64,000 nt of DNA, taken from positions 1-64,000 of the forward strand of contig NZ_SJEW01000009.1 of NCBI RefSeq assembly GCF_005930475.1, given 5' to 3'. The position numbers were made by a program, and so were the translations under genes. This DNA is from Modestobacter altitudinis. Lineage in GTDB: Bacteria > Actinomycetota > Actinomycetes > Mycobacteriales > Geodermatophilaceae. This document shows, in pieces, positions 26,865-36,594 of this stretch. Below the pieces are notes generated by a model. The model saw only the letters and a list, made by a program, of their open reading frames with translations. It did not search any database and had not been told where the DNA came from. Position 1 is the stretch's first letter; the number at the start of each line of letters is the position of its first letter.

Positions 26865-27056
26865 TCAGGCGGCGCGGTGCCAGGTCTCCGGTCGGGAGAC
26901 GAGGACGTCGCCGATGACCAGCGCGGTGCCGCACCCGGTGCAGGCCCACTCGGGGCAGGCGCCGCCGTCCTCGGTGTGGCCGTCGATGCAGCCCGGCTGC
27001 TCGAAGTCGGCGTCCTCGCCACAGGTGGGGCAGGGCAGGGTCTGCAGGTCGCTCAT
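26865..27056 (-). CDS. Small Cys-rich putative zinc-ribbon protein
   Basis: The 63-residue protein has two CxxC knuckles (CPTC and CTGC) plus two further Cys (PGCIDG, ACPEW), a plausible zinc ribbon. A good GAGGAG site lies ~7 nt before the ATG at 27056. It lies alone between glnD and ffh on the same strand. No function can be assigned; small zinc ribbons often act as adaptor or RNA/DNA-binding proteins. Confidence 0.75.
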   Translation of the reverse strand: MSDLQTLPCPTCGEDADFEQPGCIDGHTEDGGACPEWACTGCGTALVIGDVLVSRPETWHRAA

Positions 27057-27184
27057 GGGGCGCTCCTCTCGTCTCGGCGCCGGTTCGTCGGGACGCTGTC
27101 CCGTCCGGCTCCTGGAACGTCTCACGGCGGTACGACAGAACTCGCGAAGCCGGATCGGCGTGTCGCGCTTGCGCGAGGACACCG

Positions 27185-29548
27185 TCAGCGCTCGCCGAGG
27201 GCGGCCGGGTCCGGGGCCTCCCCACGGACGGCCGCGACGAGCGCCCGCTCGGCCCGGTCGCGCTGGCCGGGGTCGATCGGGGTGCCCGAGGGATCGCAGA
27301 CGTAGAAGGCGTCCACGGCGTCGGCGCCCAGCGTCTCGACCGTCGCCGAGCTGACGTCCAGCCCGGCATCGGCGAGGGCGGCGGTGAGCCGGTGCAGCAG
27401 GCCCGCGCGGTCGGTCGCCCGCACCTCGACCAGCCCGGTGATGCCCGTGGCCTCCGCGTCGAACCAGGAGATCCGCGGCGGGCGGCCGGGGGTGCGGTCC
27501 TGGCTGTAGTCGCGCTCGCGCTGGCGGAGCCGTTCGCCCAGCGGGAGCGTCCCCTCCAGCGCCGCGCGCACGCCGTCGGCCAGGATCTCCGGCACCGGCG
27601 GGCGCCCGAACCGCGGTCGGACGGCGAAGACCAGCGTGCCGTGACCGTCCTGCACGCTCACCCGGGCGGCCCGCACGTCGAGCTGGTTGAGCGCCAGCAC
27701 ACCGGCACAGAGGCTGAACAGCCCGGGCCGGTCCGGGGCGCCGATGGTGACCTGCTGCCCGTCGAGCACGTCCTCGACCCCGACGGTGACCGGCTCGGTC
27801 TGCCCGTCGATCGCCGGCGCCCTGGTGGTCACCTGCGGCTCGGTCGGCTCGAGCACCGGCTCGGGCAGCGGGGTGCTGCCCAGCCGGGCGGCGACCCGGG
27901 CCACCAGCGCGGCCACCAGGTGGGCCTTCCAGGGCGACCAGGCCGAGCTGCTGGTCGCCGCGCCGTCGGCCTGCGCGAGGCCGTGCAGCAGCTGCAGCAG
28001 GGCGGTGTCCCCGCCGATCGCCTCCACCACCCGGTCCACGGTCAACGGGTCGTCGAGGTCCCGGCGGGTGGCCACGTCGGGCAGCAGCAGGTGGTGGCGG
28101 ACCATCGCGACCAGCGTCTCGACGTCGGGCTCGCTGAAGCCCATCCGGGCGGCCATCTCGGCCACCACGACGACGCCCACGTCGGTGTGGTCGCCCGGCC
28201 AGCCCTTGCCGATGTCGTGCAGCAGCGCCCCGACCAGCAGCAGGTCCGGGCGGTCGACGTCCCGGGTGAGCTCGGCCGCGGCCGCGGCCGCCTCGACGAG
28301 GTGCCGGTCGACGGTGAACCGGTGCCATGGGTGCCGCTGCGGCAGCGACCGCACCCGGTCCCACTCCGGCAGCATCCGGGACAGCAGCCCCTCCTGGTCC
28401 AGCTGCTCGAGCACCGGGACGGCGCTGCGCCCGCTGGCCAGCAGCCGGAGGAAGGACCAGCGCACCTCCGGCGGCCACGGCTCGGGCAGCGGCGGGGCGT
28501 GCACGGCCAGCACCTTGAGCGTGTACGGGGAGAGCAGCAGGTCGGCCCGGGCCGCGGCGGCGGCACCGCGCAGCACCAGACCGGGATCGGCGGCGGGGCG
28601 GGCGTCCCGGGCCAGCACCACCTCGTCGCCCTGGCGCACCAGCCCCTCGGCCAGCGGCTCCCGGCGCACCCGGCGGTAGCGGGACCGCGGGCGGCGCACC
28701 AGCGTGGCGTCGACCCGGCGCCACGTCTCGTCGGCGACGAAGGCCAGCCGGCGGCCGGCCAGGCTGACCCGGCGCAGCAGCACGTCGTCGTCGGCCAGCC
28801 CGAGCTGGTCGGCGACCGGTCGCTGCTCCTGGCGCACCAGTGCGTCGGTGGCCCGGCCGCTGCTGCGCTGGAGGGCGTCCCGCACGTCGAGGAGGAAGGT
28901 GTAGGCCTCACCGGCGTCGGCCGGCGGCTCGTCGGCCAGCTGGGCGGCGGCGACCGCGCGGAGCACCTGGCCCTCGCGGAGCCCGCCGTAGGACTCCTTG
29001 AGGTCGGGTTCGAGGAGGAAGCCGAGCTCACCGAGCTGCCGGCTCCGGCTGCGGCGGAGGTCGCGCAGCTGGGGCAGCAGGCGCCCGGCGTGCTGCCGCC
29101 ACGAGCCGAGGGTCGCCGTCCGCAGGGCCGCGGTGACCTCCGGGTCCCCGGCGACGTGCCGGGTGTCGAGCAGGCCGAGCCCGGCCTTGACGTCGTCCCC
29201 GGCCACGGACACGGCCTCGGCGACGGTCCGCACGGAGTGGTCCAGCCGCAGGCCGGCGTCCCAGATCGGGTACCAGAGCGCGTCGGCCAGCGCGGCGATC
29301 TCCGGCCGCCCGTCGTGCACCAGCACCAGGTCGAGGTCGCCGTGCGGCGGCAGCTCCCGGCGCCCCAGGCTGCCGACCGCCACCAGCGCCACCCCGGCGC
29401 CGGCCGGCCCGGACGGCGGGCCACTGCGCCGGCGGCCGGGGCGGGGGGTCCCGGCGAGGGCGTCGGCCAGCAGGCCGGCCAGCCAGTCGTCGACCGCCCG
29501 GACTCGTTCGGCGCGGGGCAGGGTGGTCAGGGCGGAGTGGTCCAGCAC
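27185..29548 (-). CDS. glnD: [Protein-PII] uridylyl/adenylyltransferase
   Basis: GlnD modifies PII according to glutamine status; in actinobacteria the modification is usually adenylylation. The 787-residue product has the nucleotidyltransferase motif VGSLGRRELPPHGDLDLVLV near residue 60, the HD motif LVGALLHDIGKGWPGDHTD, and two C-terminal ACT domains (RPGLFSLCAGVLA and RAGLLHRLTAALADAGLD). The GTG at 29548 has GAGAGG about 6 nt upstream. It is the third gene of amt-glnB-glnD, 161 bp after glnB. That gap holds a stem-loop and a dispersed repeat. Confidence 0.95.
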   Translation of the reverse strand: MLDHSALTTLPRAERVRAVDDWLAGLLADALAGTPRPGRRRSGPPSGPAGAGVALVAVGSLGRRELPPHGDLDLVLVHDGRPEIAALADALWYPIWDAGLRLDHSVRTVAEAVSVAGDDVKAGLGLLDTRHVAGDPEVTAALRTATLGSWRQHAGRLLPQLRDLRRSRSRQLGELGFLLEPDLKESYGGLREGQVLRAVAAAQLADEPPADAGEAYTFLLDVRDALQRSSGRATDALVRQEQRPVADQLGLADDDVLLRRVSLAGRRLAFVADETWRRVDATLVRRPRSRYRRVRREPLAEGLVRQGDEVVLARDARPAADPGLVLRGAAAAARADLLLSPYTLKVLAVHAPPLPEPWPPEVRWSFLRLLASGRSAVPVLEQLDQEGLLSRMLPEWDRVRSLPQRHPWHRFTVDRHLVEAAAAAAELTRDVDRPDLLLVGALLHDIGKGWPGDHTDVGVVVVAEMAARMGFSEPDVETLVAMVRHHLLLPDVATRRDLDDPLTVDRVVEAIGGDTALLQLLHGLAQADGAATSSSAWSPWKAHLVAALVARVAARLGSTPLPEPVLEPTEPQVTTRAPAIDGQTEPVTVGVEDVLDGQQVTIGAPDRPGLFSLCAGVLALNQLDVRAARVSVQDGHGTLVFAVRPRFGRPPVPEILADGVRAALEGTLPLGERLRQRERDYSQDRTPGRPPRISWFDAEATGITGLVEVRATDRAGLLHRLTAALADAGLDVSSATVETLGADAVDAFYVCDPSGTPIDPGQRDRAERALVAAVRGEAPDPAALGER

Positions 29549-29594
29549 GGGCACCTCTCGGTCGTGGCGCAGCGGTCGTCCGTCCGGGAGAACG

Positions 29595-29638
29595 GCGTCG
29601 GCCGGGACAGCGGGTCTCCCCACCGCCCCGGCCGACGC
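29595..29638. terminator. 12-bp stem-loop in the glnB-glnD gap
   Basis: The arms GCGTCGGCCGGG and CCCGGCCGACGC pair perfectly around a 20-nt loop. With the adjacent repeat copy it may reduce readthrough from glnB into glnD. Confidence 0.55.
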
Positions 29639-29652
29639 TCCATGCCGTTCCC

Positions 29653-29707
29653 GGCCCCGTCCCGAGGCTCACCCGAGCGTGCGGGGGACGGGGAGGACGG
29701 GGTCCTT
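29653..29707 (-). repeat. Dispersed ~55-bp element, copy A
   Basis: On the minus strand it starts AAGGACCCCGTCCTCC, contains CGCACGCTCGGG and ends GAGCCTCGGGACGGGGCC. It begins 2 nt after the glnB stop codon. The terminal parts (CCCCGTCC and GGACGGGG) are inverted repeats. Confidence 0.8.
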
Positions 29708-29709
29708 GC

Positions 29710-31400
<1,691 letters not shown>

Positions 31401-31479
31401 GGCAACCTCCTGAGGTGTCGGGTGTGGCGGGGCCACGGTGTGAGCGGACCACCTGCGCCGGGGCAGCGGGTGGAGGGCG

Positions 31480-31503
31480 ACGTCCCCGAGATCTCGGGGA
31501 CGT
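31480..31503. promoter_or_regulatory. Perfect 24-bp palindrome in the amt leader/promoter region
   Basis: The half-site ACGTCCCCGAGA is followed directly by its exact reverse complement, with no spacer, 80-103 bp upstream of the amt GTG. As DNA it suits a homodimeric regulator; as RNA it would form a 10-bp hairpin with a GATC loop. No U-run follows. Confidence 0.75.
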
Positions 31504-31549
31504 GGTGCAGACGGTGCCGACCTCGTGTTTCCGACGGCGGCGCGGACGT

Positions 31550-31565
31550 GTTTCCCCGCGGTGAA
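31550..31565 (-). promoter_or_regulatory. Candidate GlnR-binding box upstream of amt
   Basis: On the minus strand TTCAC-6 nt-GAAAC matches the actinobacterial GlnR consensus gTnAC-n6-GaAAC at 9 of 10 positions. A second GAAAC half-site (31527-31531) lies 23 bp further toward the gene, but its partner half-site is degenerate. The box is about 150 bp upstream of the amt start codon. Confidence 0.6.
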
Positions 31566-31670
31566 CTCCGCATCGCGTGTCGCCGTCATGTGTTCCGGTC
31601 GTGTTGCGCGACCCGTCGCCGTGCCCGTCCGGGTGCTCTCGGTCACGGCTCGGTACGGTGCCGACCCTTG

Positions 31671-31704
31671 TTGCGACCTCTGTGCAGTTGCAAAGAGCGT
31701 GCAA
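31671..31704 (+). promoter_or_regulatory. Two abutting candidate Nur (nickel-responsive Fur-family) boxes before nicT
   Basis: The second 17-bp site (31688-31704) reads TTGCAA-AGAGC-GTGCAA, nearly the Streptomyces Nur box tTGCaa-N5-ttGCAA. The first (31671-31687) reads TTGCGA-CCTCT-GTGCAG, a weaker match directly adjoining. They would overlap the -35 region and abut the -10 element of the nickel/cobalt transporter gene, so binding should repress it when nickel is sufficient. Confidence 0.65.
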
Positions 31705-31710
31705 TAAGGT
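31705..31710 (+). promoter_or_regulatory. Candidate -10 element for leaderless nicT transcript
   Basis: TAAGGT fits TANNNT and ends 6 nt before the GTG at 31717, so transcription probably starts at the start codon. The operator candidates lie immediately upstream. Confidence 0.5.
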
Positions 31711-31716
31711 CTGCCG

Positions 31717-32823
31717 GTGACCTCGGCCCCGACGACCTCCCCCGTCCCGTCCACCGGAGGGTTCAGCTCTCGGGAGCGGCGCAGCATCGGCGGGATGACC
31801 GGCTTCGTGGCGCTGTTGCACGTGCTCGGCTGGGGGGTTCTCGTCTTCGCCGTCGCCCCGCGGGACTACCAGCTGGGCAGCACCGGTGTCCTCGGCGTCG
31901 GGGTCGGGCTGACCGCTTACATGCTCGGTGTGCGGCACGCCTTCGACGCCGACCACATCGCCTCGATCGACAACACGACCCGCAAGCTCGTCGGTGAGGG
32001 CAAGCCGTCGGTGAGCGCCGGGTTCTGGTTCTCCCTCGGCCACTCGTCGGTCGTCTTCGTCGCCAGCCTGCTGCTCGTCGCGGGCGTGCGGTCGGTCGCC
32101 GGGGTCGTGCAGGACGGCGACTCCGAGGTCGGCCAGACCCTGGGCCTGATCGGCACCCTGGTCGCCGGCAGCTTCCTCCTGGTCATCGGCCTGATGAACC
32201 TGACCGCCGCCGTGGGCATCGCCCAGGTCTTCCGCCGGATGCGGTCCGGGGAGTACGACGAGGCCGAGCTGGAGCACCACCTGCACAACCGCGGCTTCCT
32301 GGCCCGGCTGCTGAACCGGGTGACCCGGCGGGTCAGCAAGGCCTGGCACCTCTACCCCGTCGGTCTGCTGATGGGCCTGGGGTTCGACACCGCCACGCAG
32401 GTCGCCCTGCTCGTGCTGGCCGCCGGCTCCGCCGCCTTCGTCCTGCCCTGGTACGCCATCCTCGTGCTGCCGGTGCTCTTCGCGGCCGGCATGAGCCTGT
32501 TCGACACCGCGGACGGCGTGCTGATGTCCCGCGCGTACGGCTGGGCGTTCCTCAAGCCGGTCCGGAAGGTCTTCTACAACCTGACGGTGACGCTGCTGTC
32601 GGTGACCGTGGCGCTGGTCATCGGGCTGATGGTGCTGATCGGGCTGCTGGTCGACCGGCTCGGCGTCGACGGCGGGCCGCTGGCCTGGATCGCCTCGCTG
32701 GACCTGGAGTTCGTCGGCTTCGCCATCGTGGGGGTCTTCGCGCTCACCTGGGCCCTCGCCGTCGCCGTGTGGCGGTTCGGCCGGATCGAGCAGCGCTGGA
32801 CGCCGAACCCCGCCGACAGCTGA
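31717..32823 (+). CDS. nicT: NiCoT-family nickel/cobalt permease
   Basis: NiCoT permeases import Ni2+ and/or Co2+. The 368-residue membrane protein has the signature RHAFDADHIASIDNTTRKL in helix 2 (HX4DH). GFWFSLGHSSVVF, MGLGFDTATQVALL and about eight hydrophobic helices follow, with a charged loop (EYDEAELEHHLHN) in the middle. Nickel versus cobalt preference cannot be read from sequence, but the Nur-type boxes upstream point to nickel. It is divergent from amt and nearly abuts the convergent ftsY. Confidence 0.95.
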   Translation: MTSAPTTSPVPSTGGFSSRERRSIGGMTGFVALLHVLGWGVLVFAVAPRDYQLGSTGVLGVGVGLTAYMLGVRHAFDADHIASIDNTTRKLVGEGKPSVSAGFWFSLGHSSVVFVASLLLVAGVRSVAGVVQDGDSEVGQTLGLIGTLVAGSFLLVIGLMNLTAAVGIAQVFRRMRSGEYDEAELEHHLHNRGFLARLLNRVTRRVSKAWHLYPVGLLMGLGFDTATQVALLVLAAGSAAFVLPWYAILVLPVLFAAGMSLFDTADGVLMSRAYGWAFLKPVRKVFYNLTVTLLSVTVALVIGLMVLIGLLVDRLGVDGGPLAWIASLDLEFVGFAIVGVFALTWALAVAVWRFGRIEQRWTPNPADS

Positions 32824-32830
32824 GGCCCGC

Positions 32831-34039
32831 TCACCCCCCGACGATCGCCTCCGCGAAGGCCTCGGGCTCGAACGGCGCCAGGTCGTCGGGCCCCTCTCCC
32901 AGCCCGATCAGCTTCACCGGGATGCCCAGCTCGCGCTGGACCGAGACCACGATGCCGCCCTTGGCGGTGCCGTCGAGCTTGGTGAGGACGACGCCGGTCA
33001 CGTCGACCGCCTCGGTGAACACCCGCGCCTGCACGACGCCGTTCTGGCCGGTGGTGGCGTCCAGCACGAGCAGCACCTCGTCCACCGGCCCGTGCTTCTC
33101 CACGACCCGCTTGACCTTGCCGAGCTCGTCCATCAGCCCGGACTTGGTGTGCAGCCGGCCCGCGGTGTCGACCAGGACGGCGTCGACCTCGCCCTCGATG
33201 CCGGTGCGGACCGCCTCGAACGCCACCGAGGCCGGGTCACCACCCTCACGGCCGCGCACGGTGAGCACGCCCACCCGCTCGCCCCACGTCTCCAGCTGGT
33301 CGGCGGCCGCCGCGCGGAAGGTGTCGGCGGCCCCGAGGACGACGCTCTTGCCGTCGCCGACCAGGACCCGGGCGATCTTGCCGACCGTCGTCGTCTTGCC
33401 CGCGCCGTTGACCCCGACCACGAGGACGACGGCAGGCCGGCCGTCGTGCCGGTCGGTGCGCAGCGTCCGGTCGAGGTCCGGGCCCAGGACCGCGGTCAGC
33501 TCGCGCACCACCAGGTCGCGCAGCTGGAGGCCCGACGCGGTGGCGAGCACCATGCTCTGGGTCCGCAGCCGCTGCACGATCTGGGTCGTCGCACCCACCC
33601 CGATGTCGGCGGCGAGCAGCGTCTCCTCGACCTCCTCCCAGTCGTCCTCGGTCAGCCGCTCCCGGGCGAGCACGGTGAGCAGGCCGCGGCCGAGGGAGGA
33701 CTGCGAGCGGGCCAGCCGCGAGCGGAGGCGGACCAGCCGGCCGGCCGAGGGCAGCGGGATGTCGAAGACCAGCCCCGGCTCCGGCTCGGCCGGCGGCAGC
33801 TCGACGGGCGCCGCCGGCTCGGCCTCCGCCGGCACGGCCGGCGCCGGTGGGCCGGTGTAGAGGTCGGCCGCGGTCGCCCCCGACGTCGGGTCCGGAGCGA
33901 TCGGCGGGCGGGTCAGCGTCGTGCCGGCGGCCGCGTCGTCGTCCAGCCGCAGGGTCCGCCGCCCCCGGCCGACGAGCAGGCTGATCCCGGTGACCAGGGC
34001 GACGACCAGGATCGCGAGGGCGATGAGCACGAACTCCAT
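32831..34039 (-). CDS. ftsY: Signal recognition particle receptor FtsY
   Basis: FtsY is the membrane-associated GTPase that docks SRP. The 402-residue product begins with a membrane anchor (MEFVLIALAILVVALVTGIS) and a Pro/Ala linker. The NG domain shows VGVNGAGKTTTVGKIARVL, GAADTFRAAAADQL, DTAGRLHTKSGLMDEL and TKLDGTAKGG. The ATG at 34039 begins the anchor. Its stop lies 7 nt from the nicT stop, and smc lies further downstream in the family order. Confidence 0.96.
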   Translation of the reverse strand: MEFVLIALAILVVALVTGISLLVGRGRRTLRLDDDAAAGTTLTRPPIAPDPTSGATAADLYTGPPAPAVPAEAEPAAPVELPPAEPEPGLVFDIPLPSAGRLVRLRSRLARSQSSLGRGLLTVLARERLTEDDWEEVEETLLAADIGVGATTQIVQRLRTQSMVLATASGLQLRDLVVRELTAVLGPDLDRTLRTDRHDGRPAVVLVVGVNGAGKTTTVGKIARVLVGDGKSVVLGAADTFRAAAADQLETWGERVGVLTVRGREGGDPASVAFEAVRTGIEGEVDAVLVDTAGRLHTKSGLMDELGKVKRVVEKHGPVDEVLLVLDATTGQNGVVQARVFTEAVDVTGVVLTKLDGTAKGGIVVSVQRELGIPVKLIGLGEGPDDLAPFEPEAFAEAIVGG

Positions 34040-34112
34040 GCCCGCCAGTCTCCCAGCCTCCCCGCATCGCGGGCTGGGCGGCAGACCGGGACCATGGGGC
34101 AGGCTGTCCCCC

Positions 34113-35768
34113 ATGCCCGAGAACGCCGGCACTCGCCCGCTCCTGCTGCTCGGCCCCCTGGTCCGGCACGTCGACCCGGTGTCCGCCACCATCTGGGTGG
34201 AGACCGACCGTCCCTGCGAGGTGACGGTGCTCGGCCGGCGGGCCCGCACCTTCTGCGTGAACGGGCACCACTACGCGCTGGTGGTCGTCGAGGGCCTGGA
34301 GCCGGGTTCCACCACGCCCTACGAGGTGCACCTGGACGGGGCGCAGGTCTGGCCGCAGGCGCACTCCGCCTTCCCGCCGAGCCGGATCCGCACCGCCGGC
34401 CGGCCGGGTGTGTTCCGGCTGGCGTTCGGCTCCTGCCGGTACGCCACGCCGACCAGTGCGGACGTCCGCGATGCCATCCCGCCGGACGCGCTGGACAGCT
34501 ACGCCCGGAAGATCGCCGGCACCCCCGAGGACCAGTGGCCCGACGCGCTGGTGCTGCTCGGTGACCAGGTCTACGCCGACGAGCTCACCCCAGCGACGAC
34601 GGCGTGGGTGTCCCAGCGCCGGGACCTGTCCCAGCCGCCGGGCGCCCAGGCCGCGGACTACGAGGAGTACACCCGCCTCTACACGGAGTCCTGGAGCGAT
34701 CCGCAGGTCCGCTGGCTGATGTCCAACGTCCCGTCGTCCATGGTGTTCGACGACCACGAGATGATCGACGACTGGAACACCTCGGCCGCCTGGCGCGCCG
34801 AGGTGACCGGGACCGACTGGTGGCAGAAGCGGATCACCGGCGGGCTGACGAGCTACTGGGTCTACCAGCACCTGGGCAACCTCTCGCCCAACGAGCTGGC
34901 CGAGAACGACCTGTGGCAGGCGATCGAGGGCAGCGAGTCCCGGGACGCCGGCCCGCTGCTCGACGCGATGGCCCACCAGGCCGACACCGAGCCGCGGTCG
35001 GTGCGCTGGAGCTTCGTCCGGCACTGGGGCTCGGCGCGACTGATCATGCTCGACAGCCGGGCCGGGCGGGTGCTCGAGGAGGACGACCGCAAGATCCTCG
35101 ACGACGCGGAGTTCGACTGGGTCGAGGCCGCCATGCGCAACGCCGTCACCGACGGCGTCGAGCACCTGCTGATCGGCACCTCCCTGCCCTGGCTGCTCCC
35201 CCACTCCGTGCACGACCTGGAACGCTGGAACGAGACGCTGTCGGTGCGGCACGCCGGCAAGCCGCTGGGCCGGCTCGCCGAGCAGCTCCGGCAGGCCGCG
35301 GACCTCGAGCACTGGGCGGCGTTCGGGGGGTCCTTCGAGCGGCTGGGCCGGGCGCTGGTGTCGCTGGGCCGGGGCGAGCTGGGCCGCGCTCCGGCCACCG
35401 CCCTCGTCCTCTCCGGCGACGTCCACCACGCCTACGCCGCGGAGCTGGTGAACCCCGGCGGCCTGGACACCCGGGTGCACCAGCTGACCGTCTCGCCGCT
35501 GCACAACTCCGCGCCGCACGCCATCGAGATCGGGTTCAAGGTCGGCTGGAGCCGCTGGGCGCGGGCGATCACCGGCGGCCTGCGCGCCCTGGCCCGGGTG
35601 GAGCGCAGTCCGCTGCGGTGGCGCAAGCAGGCCGGCCCGTACTTCGGCAACGAGCTGGGCGAGCTGCTGCTGGAGGGCCGGGACGCCCGGTTCCTGCTGT
35701 GGGCGACCAGCCGGGAGGACGACGGGACACCGCGCTTCACCCAGGTGCTGGACACCCGGCTGTCGTAG
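34113..35768 (+). CDS. PhoD-like metallophosphatase (alkaline phosphatase D family)
   Basis: The 551-residue protein has an N-terminal fibronectin-like segment (PVSATIWVETDRPCEVTV) and a PhoD catalytic domain. Metal-site motifs are FGSCRYA, VLLGDQVYADEL, VFDDHEMIDDWN and the C-terminal SGDVHHAYAAEL. No Tat or Sec signal peptide precedes it, unlike secreted PhoD, so it is probably cytosolic. The actual substrate (phosphodiester or phosphomonoester) is not evident. It is divergent from ftsY and followed 12 nt later by the EEP gene. Confidence 0.88.
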   Translation: MPENAGTRPLLLLGPLVRHVDPVSATIWVETDRPCEVTVLGRRARTFCVNGHHYALVVVEGLEPGSTTPYEVHLDGAQVWPQAHSAFPPSRIRTAGRPGVFRLAFGSCRYATPTSADVRDAIPPDALDSYARKIAGTPEDQWPDALVLLGDQVYADELTPATTAWVSQRRDLSQPPGAQAADYEEYTRLYTESWSDPQVRWLMSNVPSSMVFDDHEMIDDWNTSAAWRAEVTGTDWWQKRITGGLTSYWVYQHLGNLSPNELAENDLWQAIEGSESRDAGPLLDAMAHQADTEPRSVRWSFVRHWGSARLIMLDSRAGRVLEEDDRKILDDAEFDWVEAAMRNAVTDGVEHLLIGTSLPWLLPHSVHDLERWNETLSVRHAGKPLGRLAEQLRQAADLEHWAAFGGSFERLGRALVSLGRGELGRAPATALVLSGDVHHAYAAELVNPGGLDTRVHQLTVSPLHNSAPHAIEIGFKVGWSRWARAITGGLRALARVERSPLRWRKQAGPYFGNELGELLLEGRDARFLLWATSREDDGTPRFTQVLDTRLS

Positions 35769-35779
35769 GCGATCTCCGG

Positions 35780-36580
35780 GTGAGCGCCGTCCGACTGGTC
35801 ACCTTCAACACCCACCACGGCGTCGGGGACGACGGCCGGCACGACCTGGCCCGGGTGGCCCGGCTGCTCGACGACGCCGATCCCGACGTCATCTGCCTGC
35901 AGGAGGTCGACCGGCACTTCGGTGAGCGGAGCGAGTTCGTCGACCAGGCACTGCTGCTGGCCGAGGCGCTGGACCGGGAGCTCGCCTGGGCACCGTCGAT
36001 CGACAAGGCCCCCCAGGGCGGCCGGACGGAGCGACGGCAGTACGGCAACGCCCTGCTGTCGCGGCTGCCGGTGCGCAGCTCCGAGGTCCACGCCCTGCCC
36101 GGTGGCGGTGAGCCGCGGAGCGCGCTGCACGCCCGGCTGCAGCTCGAGGGGAGCGAGCTCGAGGTGGTCACCACCCACCTGTCCAGCCGGTCGCCCGCCG
36201 ACCGGGCGGCGCAGGCCGCCACCCTCGCCCGGCTGCACCCCGGGGGCTCGCCGACGGTGGTGGTCGGTGACCTCAACGCCGACGCCGGTGCCCCCGAGCT
36301 CGACGCGCTGCGCCAGCGGTTCGCCGACGCGTGGGAGCTGGCCACCGACCGCAGCGACCAGGCCGGCCGGTTCTCGCTGCGCGGGGGCCGCGGCCTGACC
36401 CATCCGGCGCGGCGACCGCGGGTGCGGATCGACCAGGTGTGGGTCTCCCCGGACGTGTCCGTCGTCGACGCCCGGGTGCTCGACGGCGCGGCCACCTCCG
36501 ACCATCACCCGCTGCTGGTCGACCTGGTGATGAAGGACCCCCTCTCCCCCGCCCCTCGCACGCTCGGGGCGGGCCCCTAG
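35780..36580 (+). CDS. Endonuclease/exonuclease/phosphatase (EEP) family protein, C-terminus formed by a repeat
   Basis: The 266-residue EEP protein has VRLVTFNTHHG, ICLQEVDRHFG, VVTTHLSS, VVVGDLNADAG and the terminal catalytic SDHHPLLVDLV. Substrates in this family range from DNA to phosphoinositides, so none can be assigned. The GTG at 35780 matches the first strand. The natural fold ends at SDHHPLLVDLVM. The last 15 codons (KDPLSPAPRTLGAGP) and the TAG stop are read from dispersed-repeat copy B. Confidence 0.85.
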   Translation: MSAVRLVTFNTHHGVGDDGRHDLARVARLLDDADPDVICLQEVDRHFGERSEFVDQALLLAEALDRELAWAPSIDKAPQGGRTERRQYGNALLSRLPVRSSEVHALPGGGEPRSALHARLQLEGSELEVVTTHLSSRSPADRAAQAATLARLHPGGSPTVVVGDLNADAGAPELDALRQRFADAWELATDRSDQAGRFSLRGGRGLTHPARRPRVRIDQVWVSPDVSVVDARVLDGAATSDHHPLLVDLVMKDPLSPAPRTLGAGP

Positions 36581-36588
36581 AGGGGGCC
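36533..36588 (+). repeat. Dispersed ~55-bp element, copy B, overlapping the EEP stop codon
   Basis: It starts AAGGACCCCCTCTCCC, contains CCTCGCACGCTCGGGGCG and ends CCTAGAGGGGGCC. The terminal inverted repeats are compensated: GGACCCCCTCT pairs with AGAGGGGGCC. It lies between the convergent EEP and smc genes and provides a stop codon to the former. Confidence 0.8.
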
Positions 36589-36594
36589 GTACCG

